Assembly (NCBI GenBank): GCA_910585865.1
Contig: CAJUGO010000018.1
Location: forward strand, 1-36,704
Direction of reading: 5' to 3'
From: an uncultured Ruminococcus sp.
GTDB taxonomy: Bacteria; Bacillota; Clostridia; Oscillospirales; Acutalibacteraceae
DNA: 36,704 nt
The position numbers and the translations under genes were made by a program. Under the pieces are notes generated by a model. The model did no database searches. It was given only the letters and a program-made list of their open reading frames with translations, and was not told the origin of the DNA. Shown here piece after piece: positions 8,001-15,987 of this stretch (its first letter is position 1; every line of letters starts with the position of its first letter).

Positions 8001-11000
8001 AGCAGTTGTCCATTGCTCCGCTGCTGTTCGTATTATGCCCTCTTATTGAGCCGACAAACTTAGCACCCGTTACAGAACCGGCATTGTAGCAGTCAACAAT
8101 CTTTCCGCCGTAGGTCGAACCTGAAATACCGCCGACTCCTTCATTGCCGATAACTGTTGCTTCGCTGAAGCAACGCTGTACGTTAACGCCTGAATTGTTG
8201 TTTCTGCCTAAGATACCGCCTATACAGTTTTTACCCTTGAGGTAACTGTTAATTACGCCGACATTACTTATATTGGCTCCGCCTCTTGTATAGCCGAACA
8301 ATCCGACATTATCAGCATTTGAATCACTGAAATAAAGACCGCTTACCGTATGGTGCCTGCCGTCAAACTTCCCCGAATAAGAATTATCATAGGTGCCAAT
8401 TGGCAGCCATTTTCTAAGAGTTTCAGATTGTTTATCTGCAAGCTTGTTGACATCTGTATTGTTTACAACAATGTCTTTGATAAGTACTGCGTTTGCCGAA
8501 CCATTTTGGTTTCCGAATTCAGCGTGTGCGCGATTACCGTTCACAAGGGAAGAGAACCAGTATAGTTGGCCTGCATTGCTGATCTCATATACCCCATCAC
8601 TGTTGAGATATGCAGGCTGATATGCACCGCAGTTTGCACAGAAGCCGTTTTCATCAAAATGGTGCTCAATATTTGATGTATTGATTTCAATAGTTCCTTT
8701 TGCAGTAATATCATCATTTGTTACATATTTCAAATTTAATGTACTAAAATCCGTTGCATCCCCGGGAACATTCGGATAATATTGAAATACATTTTCATTG
8801 ATGACATAGCGTATATAGGATTTTCCGTTTTTAATCGGATTTATATATATCAATCCTGTTTTTGAGTCCTTGTAAGCTGAAACAATGCCATCTGAAACAG
8901 GATCAGAAGTAATTTTTATAATTTTTTCCTCTCCGGTTGACGGTTCATCGGTTACCAACGCCCAGTATCCCTGTGTGGAATCCCAGTTAGTCCAATCGCT
9001 GTTATGCTCGTCAAAGGCAGATATTGTATTGTAATAATCCTGAAGTCGATAACTGCCGTCACCACCTAAATCTATATGCTGAACCAATGTCTGAGATGAA
9101 CTTGCCGGTTTTGTTTTATATATTTTGATTTTGTCTATGGGATAGAGTGCATAATATTTATCAAACGTGTATGTTACAGCAGATACGTCTGAATTAAAAG
9201 TTCCTCCAAGAAAAGACATGGGCTGATAATTTGAAATAAATTTTACCGTATCTGACATTGTTGATGGGAATTCATGGCTTTTAATATACGTGTTAAATAT
9301 TTTTTGCCACTCTTCTGATGAAAAGCTTGTAAAAGAGCCATTGTTAGATGTTTTGCAGTCAACGCTGAAACCTTTTTTATCTTGACCCTGTGAATTATAA
9401 AGTGCTTTTAATGTGTCAAGGGCAGAATTATCTTCACCGCCGATTTTAACACACCAAGAAGTATACCCATATCCCTCATATGCATATGGATTAAGCATAG
9501 GTGCAATGTCAAGTCCGTAGGTTCCGTAAGATATAAATGCTACATCATAAGATAAAGCTACGGAACAATCATATTCTTGGGTGCGTGCCTCGTCAGAGGA
9601 TACGCAGTTTAAGGCAGCAATACTATATGCAGGAATGCTAAAAGTCAAGCTGTCATTATTTGTAATTGTTTTTGTTATGCTTTCAGTAACAGTGTCTGAC
9701 TCTGAAAAATTAAATGCCTCAGCCATACTTAAATTAACGCTTCCGTTTACTGTAAGCGGTATTTTATTTCCAAAATTTGATGACGCACCAAAGCTAACGC
9801 CTTTAGTTACAGTATATGAGTTGCCGTTAGTAGTAGCATGCGCATTTGTTGTTGATGAGGATACAGAACTTGAAAAGCTTTTACTTGATGAGACTGACGT
9901 AGAAGAATCGTTTTTATCAATTTTTACACTGGATTCATTTTTATTTTTAGTTGTATATGAATCAGCATAGTTCAATAAATCTGTACCTTCCTCATCTCCG
10001 TTTTCAATGATTGGTATTAATTCAAAATTATAAAATACTACTCCTACCGTATCTGAAAATGAACTTCTGTCATCGGGAGCTCCTCTTGATATACTGCATA
10101 AAGAATAAACTATATCGGAATGAGATTTTTCATTTTTCAAAAAGTCGAGATCTATGTTATTATTTTGTGGGTTTCCTTCATAAAAATGAAGATTACACAC
10201 ATCGGTATAAACAGAAGACATATCTTTTGCTGTTTTGACTCCTGATGACCGAATTAGAGTCGGAGAGCTTGATGAGGAAGGTGCAAATGAATTAGATACT
10301 CCGGTTCCGTTTGTCAAAGCAGCTACAAGGTCAAAATACAAGCCATCTCCGAACAGGTCGTCAAAGCTATAAGCCTTGTCCTTATTATATACATAATAGC
10401 CACTCGGATTATCATGTGCTTTAAGCATAGCATAAAAAACCTGTGACCATGACTCAATAGCACTTTTCCCATCATGTTGCATTGTCATTGCCCGTTCAAG
10501 AAAATCACTTTTTGAAATATCCGCATCAAAGTTATAATAATTTGTTCCATTTACGGATTTTACGGTTTGCCTTAATTCATCATTACCTGATTTTTGGTAA
10601 ACAGCGTCGGGATCGGGCTGACTTTCATATACCAAATAAGTCCGCTTAGAAGAAATAAAGGGATAAGACTCAATATCGCTTCCATCAATATCTGCCGGCA
10701 TATTTGTCGAATCGCATAATACCGGTTTGTAATTTTTTCCTTTTAAAGAAAATGACGAATCTGTTTGAATAACATCAAGACTTGTTAAAAACTCCGTAGT
10801 ACCATATGGATCAGACTCATGGGTAAAATACAGATACATGCAATTGGAGCTAAAATTACTTACACTAAAATTCACATCTGACAAAAGTTCATATGTTCTT
10901 CCTCTATAAGTAATTGTATCACTTTTTTGATGTGAAAAAACAATTCCTGTTATAGCTTCCTCAGGATTATCAGTAATTTTATACTTTAAGTAAACATAAC

Positions 11001-11217
11001 CCTTATAATTAATATTCGTATCAATGGACATAAAACCATCTTTTAAAAGTCTTTCATAATCATCAGTCGCAACCTTGAGTTGAGAAATATAGCTTACAGA
11101 CGAACTGCTTTTTACTTCTGTTGCACTTACAATGGGAACAGATAATGCAAAAGCCGGTATCAAAGTACACACAGTTAAAAAAACGGCCAATATCCTTCGT
11201 GATAGTTTTTTTATCAT
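5002..11217 (-). CDS. Giant secreted surface protein: aerolysin-like domain plus GLUG repeats
   Basis: A 2071-residue protein with a signal peptide (about 1-32) and a unique region to about 400. At about 420-575 is a Ser/Thr-rich segment with the pattern of aerolysin/ETX-MTX2 beta-pore-forming proteins: alternating S/T strands, an amphipathic stretch (KIPLTVNGSVNLS), then TKTITNNDSLTFSIPAYS. Two related blocks follow, near 847 and 1182, each with a zinc-knuckle pattern (H-F-x3-GFC-x2-CG-x-YQ) leading into YEISNAGQL-x-WF. Each is followed by GLUG-type repeats (GGI-x-G-x-N-x-G-x-I-x-NC) as far as about 1850. The C-terminus has AIQTG, a hydrophobic span (about 2046-2063) and KRRENFE, a sortase-like or plain membrane anchor. 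Secretion, repeats and anchor are plain to see; pore formation is inferred. GGAG lies 12 bases before the ATG. It is likely controlled by the adjacent LytTR system. Confidence 0.85.
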   Translation of the reverse strand: MIKKLSRRILAVFLTVCTLIPAFALSVPIVSATEVKSSSSVSYISQLKVATDDYERLLKDGFMSIDTNINYKGYVYLKYKITDNPEEAITGIVFSHQKSDTITYRGRTYELLSDVNFSVSNFSSNCMYLYFTHESDPYGTTEFLTSLDVIQTDSSFSLKGKNYKPVLCDSTNMPADIDGSDIESYPFISSKRTYLVYESQPDPDAVYQKSGNDELRQTVKSVNGTNYYNFDADISKSDFLERAMTMQHDGKSAIESWSQVFYAMLKAHDNPSGYYVYNKDKAYSFDDLFGDGLYFDLVAALTNGTGVSNSFAPSSSSSPTLIRSSGVKTAKDMSSVYTDVCNLHFYEGNPQNNNIDLDFLKNEKSHSDIVYSLCSISRGAPDDRSSFSDTVGVVFYNFELIPIIENGDEEGTDLLNYADSYTTKNKNESSVKIDKNDSSTSVSSSKSFSSSVSSSTTNAHATTNGNSYTVTKGVSFGASSNFGNKIPLTVNGSVNLSMAEAFNFSESDTVTESITKTITNNDSLTFSIPAYSIAALNCVSSDEARTQEYDCSVALSYDVAFISYGTYGLDIAPMLNPYAYEGYGYTSWCVKIGGEDNSALDTLKALYNSQGQDKKGFSVDCKTSNNGSFTSFSSEEWQKIFNTYIKSHEFPSTMSDTVKFISNYQPMSFLGGTFNSDVSAVTYTFDKYYALYPIDKIKIYKTKPASSSQTLVQHIDLGGDGSYRLQDYYNTISAFDEHNSDWTNWDSTQGYWALVTDEPSTGEEKIIKITSDPVSDGIVSAYKDSKTGLIYINPIKNGKSYIRYVINENVFQYYPNVPGDATDFSTLNLKYVTNDDITAKGTIEINTSNIEHHFDENGFCANCGAYQPAYLNSDGVYEISNAGQLYWFSSLVNGNRAHAEFGNQNGSANAVLIKDIVVNNTDVNKLADKQSETLRKWLPIGTYDNSYSGKFDGRHHTVSGLYFSDSNADNVGLFGYTRGGANISNVGVINSYLKGKNCIGGILGRNNNSGVNVQRCFSEATVIGNEGVGGISGSTYGGKIVDCYNAGSVTGAKFVGSIRGHNTNSSGAMDNCFNVGEVIGTGTDNIGGIRGDGNGTISNCYCISTKLTDTAATTKTPEQFASGEVAYLLNNSVTSGKQVWLQNIDNGETPDNYPKFKGGTVYCGDDCIEKIYSNYSLIDTGGHKFNNGFCTKCGEYQHATLNNDGYYEISNAGQLFWFASLVNDDHTHADFEEQNVSANAVLTADVDLEEREWIPIGYYTYSNQLNVYSGKFDGQNHTICGLVITEYAPGEMTGLFGKGNGGTLENFSVKGSITSSGDFVGGVVGYALNGTIVKNISSKVDVNGVNDVGGIAGKNEGTIENCCNLGSVSGTGNYVGGITGFNSSKISCCSNSGSISSSSFNFGGIAGKNFSGMFSSALIINCYNTGNVSCEDRGDIGGGIVGYNDRATVENCYSSGNINAPGSEVNGLIGRNTNSSGSIIKNCYYLDSCGASDTLGSSKTNEQFKSGNVAYLLNIEVTDGSQAWYQNIDNSETPDDYPKFDGGTVYYLEYKDTYSNTYSEPPKPDAFDEDDGGNLIIKTYDDLVNLANLIKSDYEVYGSQKYILTNNIKVSDDAVWVQGIGSVSENKPFNGTFNGNGYCIIGLNVNSSEYGGLFEIIGEKGKVKDLFVFDCDFKASSNVAGGIAAINKGSIDHCISGVNLTTGTIHFHNKSIDAAALNSSIKGNISGGIAGENSGMIIGCRNASVVSGTQCGGIAAVNTGEIYGCANNAKIGTSNSSVSGGLAGINSGAIKCSYNSGKVIGSAENSTGSITGLNECSNSQTPDVTDVFYHTENGLNVVGTDSSVLPDDTNKGVEKCLNLASDSITDELNAVSGNDVVWIRNRNINHGYPMIKGNFLKYSVKSAGNSITVGGVMHKDLNIEYSLCNDNSFEKNMLKSALGEKTILNMYSLSLTDNEGNYIPAELWCQSEFKISVPVQSKNVQLAGIDNDGKVVCYEPDSFKNQTAVFTVSHPMSFAIVENTNTGVNNSDFVINNSGDHSAIQTGSVMCCTVLMTALFALVFTIVFKRRENFE

Positions 11218-11501
11218 TTAATAATTCATCTCCTGTAATTTTTTATTTGAAGTTCTCCTTTAGTCCATTTAACAAGTTGATGTCAAAATTGCTATGTGAT
11301 ATATTCAAACACCTTCCTTCATTCAATTGCATTTAAACATAAGAATTAACTTGATATCCATTATAAATAATTCTGCATTTTATTCCATTGGTTTTTCACA
11401 AATTGTAAAAATCCGTCCCGAATTGCAAATAATCACAATGATTTTATGTTATAATAATTTATTAGATGACAATACAAGTTATTTAAAAGGAGACACTGCT
11501 A
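11218..11501. promoter_or_regulatory. Divergent promoter region, surface operon and LytTR system
   Basis: This 284-base gap separates the divergent giant surface gene and the response regulator gene. A TATAAT at 11450-11455 is a plausible -10 for the regulator. CAAGTT occurs at 11273-11278 and 11475-11480 on the plus strand and at 11348-11353 on the minus strand. These partly match the loose LytTR site (three bases, GTT, then N-R-K) and could be regulator sites, but short AT-rich matches are weak evidence. Confidence 0.45.
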
Positions 11502-12221
11502 ATGCGAATTGCTATTGTCGATGACATAGAATCAGAAAGAAAAGAACTGCATAAAAAAGTATCTATTATGATTCTCAGATACTCCTTAAATGCGCAGATT
11601 TTTGAGTACAAATCAGGAAAAGAGTTTTTAGATGAAGCTCAGTGTGAATGTTTTGAACTTGTTTTTTTGGATATATATATGAACGGTTTAAACGGCATAG
11701 AAACAGCCGCCAAACTGCGCACATTTGACAAGAAATGTCTGCTTGTTTTCACCACCACATCCACCGATCACGCTCTTGAAGGATTTCGTGTCAGAGCATT
11801 TCATTACCTTGTCAAGCCTTATTCCGATGACGAGCTTAATGGTCTGTTCGAGGAAATTATGCAAAGACTTCCTGCTCCGGATAAATATTTGGATGTTCAT
11901 GTTGTAGGAGGCACTGTTCGATTAAGATTCAGTGAAATCATTTATGCTGAACACTTCCAACATCGAATCCATATTTATAGCACTAATGATAAAACAACGA
12001 TTACCCGACAGACTTTTTCAGAGTTTACTGCAAAACTTGGAAAAGATGAACGTTTTTTCCTATGCAGCAGGGGTGTTATTATAAATCTTGAATATGCAGA
12101 TGATTTTGACGGAACAGCTTTCATATTAAAAAACGGAGATAAAATATCTGTAAGCCGTGATATAGCAAAATCAGCACGTCTTACTTTTGGCGATTTTTTA
12201 TTTAAAAGGGGGCATAAATGA
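11502..12221 (+). CDS. LytTR-family response regulator (AgrA-like)
   Basis: A 239-residue two-component regulator. The receiver domain (1-115) has acidic residues D7-D8, the phospho-acceptor D57 in LVFLDIYM, and K105 in HYLVKPY. The C-terminal LytTR DNA-binding domain (about 130-235) includes the typical IIYAEHFQHRIHIYS and FFLCSRGVIINLEYA segments. AAAAGGAGA precedes the ATG. Its stop overlaps the start of the kinase gene, so the two are one operon. LytTR regulators usually control extracellular or surface products. The divergent giant surface gene is the obvious target, but this is an inference from position. No agrB or agrD gene is present. Confidence 0.93.
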   Translation: MRIAIVDDIESERKELHKKVSIMILRYSLNAQIFEYKSGKEFLDEAQCECFELVFLDIYMNGLNGIETAAKLRTFDKKCLLVFTTTSTDHALEGFRVRAFHYLVKPYSDDELNGLFEEIMQRLPAPDKYLDVHVVGGTVRLRFSEIIYAEHFQHRIHIYSTNDKTTITRQTFSEFTAKLGKDERFFLCSRGVIINLEYADDFDGTAFILKNGDKISVSRDIAKSARLTFGDFLFKRGHK

Positions 12222-13537
12222 TGAATAATTTTATTAACCCGATTATAGAACTTGCTGTTATACTGCCGGGGTTATTGCTTACATATCTTCCAATGAAACA
12301 TCACCTGCATATATCAAAAGCAAAACTCGCAGTTTTTTCCGTATTAACTTCAATTTTGCTGTGTGTAATAGGAGGAAGTTTATGTTACTTTTTTAAGATC
12401 GGAACAATATGGGTAACAATACCTATTTTGGTTATTACAGCTATATCCTACCAGTACACACTAAAGATAACTCCATGGAAATCAATAAGTGTCCTATTAG
12501 CTGTATGCGGTTCTTTCTCTTGTATCAATGGTGTTGCAAGAGCAATTGACGCCTTACTCTGTCCGGACAATCTGTCACTTTGGTTCGGCTTGGAAGCAGG
12601 GCTAATATATAATATTCTCTGTTGGATGTCTGTCATTATTTCATGGTATCCGGCCACGCATGCTGCTTGCGATTTATTAGAATATGATTCTATTGCCCAG
12701 ACTTGGTATTTATTTTGGATTTTGCCAACTGTATTTTTTGCACTAAACTTGTTTATGATCCCCATAATACCCGGAATTTTATATCAGGGAAGGATTCTTC
12801 AGATATATATTGTCGTAAGCCTGATTCTGCTTGCATTATTGATGTTATTTTATGCTTTGTTCTATCTTATAGCAAAAAGCCTTAACAAAAATAATCGTTT
12901 AAAACAGGAAAACCAGTTTCTGTCGATGCAGCAAACTCAATATGAAACACTTTGCTCCGCAATTGAGGAAACCCGACAAGCACGTCACGATATGCGTCAT
13001 CATTTTTCTACTATTGCAACACTGACAAAACGCCGTGACTGGCAGGAGCTTGAATATTATCTTGCTCAGGCACAGGAAGCTATACCCGATATTGAACTGA
13101 ATTTGTGCGATAATCCTGCTGTGGATGCTGTTATCGGTCATTATGCCGTTCTTTACAAAATAAATGATATTCCGTTTTCAACTGAATTTGACTTACCGCA
13201 TAAGCTTCCTATTACCGAAATGGAACTGTGTCTGGTACTTTCAAATTTATTGGAAAACGCATTGGAAGCAAGCATTTGTACAAAACCGAAAAAAAGGCAT
13301 ATCAGAGCACAGGCTTACCTTCACTCAAATAATATTGTTTTGTTGACAGTAGAAAACACATTTGACGGTGTTATAGAAGAGAAAAACGGAATCCTTCAAT
13401 CTACCAAACGCCGAGGAAACGGCATTGGCGTTCAGTCTGTCCGTCGTATTGCAGAAAAAAACGGCGGATATTGCAATATAATATGGAAAAACAATGTATT
13501 CTGTGCTAACATTCTGCTCCGTGGTGAGCAAAATTAA
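12218..13537 (+). CDS. AgrC-like sensor histidine kinase (GHKL type)
   Basis: A 439-residue membrane kinase. About six transmembrane helices occupy residues 1-215, then a coiled linker (KNNRLKQENQFLSMQQ). The H-box RQARHDMRHHF has the likely phospho-His at 257, followed by a GHKL ATPase domain with N-box NLLENALEAS and G-box GNGIGVQSVRRI. This matches the AgrC/HATPase_c_5 class that senses peptides or membrane signals and phosphorylates LytTR regulators. The start overlaps the regulator stop (ATGATGA; either ATG is usable) with AAAGGGGG upstream. The signal sensed is unknown. Confidence 0.92.
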   Translation: MMNNFINPIIELAVILPGLLLTYLPMKHHLHISKAKLAVFSVLTSILLCVIGGSLCYFFKIGTIWVTIPILVITAISYQYTLKITPWKSISVLLAVCGSFSCINGVARAIDALLCPDNLSLWFGLEAGLIYNILCWMSVIISWYPATHAACDLLEYDSIAQTWYLFWILPTVFFALNLFMIPIIPGILYQGRILQIYIVVSLILLALLMLFYALFYLIAKSLNKNNRLKQENQFLSMQQTQYETLCSAIEETRQARHDMRHHFSTIATLTKRRDWQELEYYLAQAQEAIPDIELNLCDNPAVDAVIGHYAVLYKINDIPFSTEFDLPHKLPITEMELCLVLSNLLENALEASICTKPKKRHIRAQAYLHSNNIVLLTVENTFDGVIEEKNGILQSTKRRGNGIGVQSVRRIAEKNGGYCNIIWKNNVFCANILLRGEQN

Positions 13538-13563
13538 TAATTCGCTTAATAAACATATAACTT

Positions 13564-13599
13564 AAAACAGGAATCCGTAATAAATGGATTCCTGTTTTT
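13564..13599 (+). terminator. Rho-independent terminator after the kinase gene
   Basis: A 13-bp stem, AAAACAGGAATCC (13564-13576) with GGATTCCTGTTTT (13586-13598), ends in a T-run 26 bases after the kinase stop codon. Confidence 0.88.
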
Positions 13600-13691
13600 G
13601 TAAATTATAAATCTGCTTCGTTTTTCTCATTTGCCGAATTGGCACACCATGCATATATTTACGACATAGTATACTATAAAGGGGTGATATA

Positions 13692-13862
13692 TTGAATGCC
13701 TGTGAATTAACAACATATATCACGGCTATTGCAAATACATTGTCGTGTAATTTAACATTAGAAAATTTACAAATTCTTAGTTCTGTTTTTACTCAGCTTG
13801 GCGATACTTTAGATACAATTGCAACTTATAAAAGCATATGCAGTGAAAATTCTGTTTCTTAA
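13692..13862 (+). CDS. Small DUF6774-like protein
   Basis: A 56-residue protein starting at a TTG with a good SD (AAAGGGGTGAT) just upstream. The sequence begins NACELTTYITAIANTL and has a TQLGDTLDTIA segment. This matches my memory of DUF6774, a family of small Clostridia proteins of unknown function characterised by the QLGDTL motif. No signal peptide or membrane segment is visible. It is free-standing between two hairpins, so it is probably transcribed alone. It is easily missed because of its size and TTG start. Confidence 0.72.
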   Translation: MNACELTTYITAIANTLSCNLTLENLQILSSVFTQLGDTLDTIATYKSICSENSVS

Positions 13863-13900
13863 TTCTTTACTGCGAATTATAAAAACAAAAAGCTTTTTTC

Positions 13901-13934
13901 TAATTGGTTCTTACAATACCGTAAGAACCAATTA
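13901..13934. terminator. Strong hairpin after the DUF6774-like gene
   Basis: A perfect 14-bp inverted repeat, TAATTGGTTCTTAC (13901-13914) and its complement (13921-13934), with a 6-base loop, 38 bases after the stop codon. The following sequence is AT-rich but not a clean T-run, so termination is likely rather than certain. Confidence 0.6.
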
Positions 13935-14169
13935 CTTATTATAATAATATTAAACACCGTATTGATAACCATTTTTAAAGTTTTATCGCCTTATCATATG
14001 GTATTTAATAATGGTTCGATGAACAACATGATATGCAAATAGTGCACAACCTTAATTTGCCAGAAAAAATCCCATCAGTCAACCTACCGTCTTTTTTACA
14101 TCGAAAGGTTTACTGTTAAGATTTTTCACTGTTCAGCCAAAACACTTTAACAACTTACAGTTAACAAAT
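13935..14169. other. Intergenic region, nothing recognised
   Basis: AT-rich spacer between the DUF6774-like hairpin and the hydA terminator. No open frame with a plausible SD and no clear structured RNA was found. Confidence 0.5.
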
Positions 14170-14208
14170 AACGGCATACACACTCATAAACAGAATGTGT
14201 ATGCCGTT
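14170..14208 (-). terminator. Terminator of the hydCBA operon
   Basis: A 13-bp stem, AACGGCATACACA (14170-14182) with TGTGTATGCCGTT (14196-14208), lies 31 bases past the hydA stop. Both flanks are AT-rich, so it may work in both directions. Confidence 0.75.
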
Positions 14209-14238
14209 TGTTTAATAAAATCAAATTCTAAGATTTAA

Positions 14239-15975
14239 TCAGTGATTGCCTCTCTTAACATAAGTTGTATGTAGCAGTTTATGTGCACGCGGTTTTCCTG
14301 GAGCATCAAAATACTCATTGTAGACAGTCTTAATAACAGGGCTTTCATCACTGCTTCTGTATTCGCATTTTTTATCGTAATCATAAAGAGCCTTTGAACG
14401 AATAGCCTTAAGATCAACGTAATTTCTTACGCTGTCACTCTGAACAGGCTGTCCGCCGCCGTTAATACAACCGCCGGGACAAGCCATAATCTCAACCATT
14501 TGATAATCAGCTTCACCCTTCTTGATTTTATCAATCAGAGTTCTGGCATTTCCAAGTCCTGAAGTTACAGCAACCTTAATTTCAATACCGGCTACATTAT
14601 ACTTAGCCTCTCTTATTTCCTTAGGACCTCTTACCTCGTTAAACTCAATCTTTTTAAAGCTTCCGTCAAGCATTTTTGCTGCTGTACGAAGTGCAGCCTC
14701 AAGTACACCGCCTGTTGCACCGAAAATTGCTGCGCCGCCTGTTGCTTTATTAAACGGAGCATCATAGTCCTCATCATCCATATCTTCAAGATGTATACCT
14801 GCGCCTTTAATCATCTTCGCAAGCTCTCTTGTGGTAAGAGCAACATCAACATCATCAAAATCGAATGTTCTGAGTTCAGGACGGGTAGCCTCAAACTTCT
14901 TTGCTGTACATGGAATTACACTGACAACAAACATCTTTTCAGGATCGATATTGTATTTTTGTGCATAGTAACTTTTAAGTACAGCACCAAACATACCCTG
15001 TGGTGATTTACAGGTAGAAAGATGAGGTATAAGCTCAGGATAATAATGCTCAACAAATTTAATCCATCCCGGACAGCATGATGTAAACATAGGCAAAGGC
15101 TTCTTATTGGTAATTCTTTCAACAAGCTCTGTTGCCTCTTCCATAATTGTAAGGTCTGCTGTAAAATCCATATTAAACACTTTGTCTACGCCGAGTCTGC
15201 GGATTGCAGAAACCATTTTACCTTCAACATTTGTGCCTATCTTCATACCAAAGCTTTCACCAAGTGTAGCTTTGATAGACGGAGCTGTATAGAAAATTAC
15301 ATGCTTATCCGGATTCGAAATAGCATCCCAAACCTCATCAATCTGGCTCTTTTCATTTAGTGCACCTACCGGACAGCTTACAATACACTGACCGCAGCCA
15401 ACACAAGGAGAATCGCCCAAACCTTTTTCAAAAGCACATCCTACATGTACTTTAAATCCTCTTTTTATCGGTCCGATAACAGAAACCTGCTGAACATTCT
15501 TGCAGGCAGCAACACAGCGCATACACTGAATACACTTGTTGTTATCGCGCACAATATACGGTGATTTGTCATCAATTTCGTAAATTGGCTCTTCAGCCCT
15601 AAATCTGTCTTCATCTACACCATAGTCAAATGCAAGCTTCTGAAGTTCGCAGTTATTTCCTCTAACACATGACAAGCACTTCTTGTGATGTGTTGACAAT
15701 ATAAGCTCAATTGTTGTTTTACGTGAAGCTCTTACATTTGGAGTATTTGTAAATACTTCCATTCCTTCTTCTACCGGATATACACAGGAAGCAATAAGCC
15801 CCTTTCTGCCTTTAACTTCAACAACGCATACTCGACATGCGCCGATACAGTTTATATCCTTAAGATAGCAAAGAGATGGAATTTCAATTTTTGCAACTTT
15901 AGCAGCCTGCAAAATTGTATAGTCTTTCGGCACCTCAACAGGGATACCGTTTATTTTAAGATGTACCATATCCAT
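14239..15975 (-). CDS. hydA: [FeFe]-hydrogenase catalytic subunit HydA
   Basis: A 578-residue cytoplasmic group A [FeFe]-hydrogenase. In order it has an N-terminal [2Fe-2S] domain (CYLKDINCIGACRVC), a His/Cys [4Fe-4S] motif (HHKKCLSCVRGNNC), two [4Fe-4S] motifs (CIQCMRCVAAC, CVGCGQCIVSC) and the H-cluster domain. The H-cluster motifs are TSCCPGW near 298-304, IPCTAKKFE near 354-362 and MACPGGCINGGGQP near 493-506. With HydB and HydC it should form the trimeric complex that produces H2 from NADH plus reduced ferredoxin (electron confurcation) or runs in reverse. The usual Met of the second H-cluster motif (M-P-C) is Ile354 here. AAGGAGGG lies 6 bases before the ATG, and the gap from hydB is 12 bases. 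Confidence 0.96.
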   Translation of the reverse strand: MDMVHLKINGIPVEVPKDYTILQAAKVAKIEIPSLCYLKDINCIGACRVCVVEVKGRKGLIASCVYPVEEGMEVFTNTPNVRASRKTTIELILSTHHKKCLSCVRGNNCELQKLAFDYGVDEDRFRAEEPIYEIDDKSPYIVRDNNKCIQCMRCVAACKNVQQVSVIGPIKRGFKVHVGCAFEKGLGDSPCVGCGQCIVSCPVGALNEKSQIDEVWDAISNPDKHVIFYTAPSIKATLGESFGMKIGTNVEGKMVSAIRRLGVDKVFNMDFTADLTIMEEATELVERITNKKPLPMFTSCCPGWIKFVEHYYPELIPHLSTCKSPQGMFGAVLKSYYAQKYNIDPEKMFVVSVIPCTAKKFEATRPELRTFDFDDVDVALTTRELAKMIKGAGIHLEDMDDEDYDAPFNKATGGAAIFGATGGVLEAALRTAAKMLDGSFKKIEFNEVRGPKEIREAKYNVAGIEIKVAVTSGLGNARTLIDKIKKGEADYQMVEIMACPGGCINGGGQPVQSDSVRNYVDLKAIRSKALYDYDKKCEYRSSDESPVIKTVYNEYFDAPGKPRAHKLLHTTYVKRGNH

Positions 15976-15987
15976 GATTATCCCTCC

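Noticed and set aside
9581..9970. 129-codon plus-strand frame opposite the aerolysin-like region
   Set aside because: It is antisense to a clear coding region, has no SD, and its hydrophobic look follows from the S/T-rich codons on the other strand.
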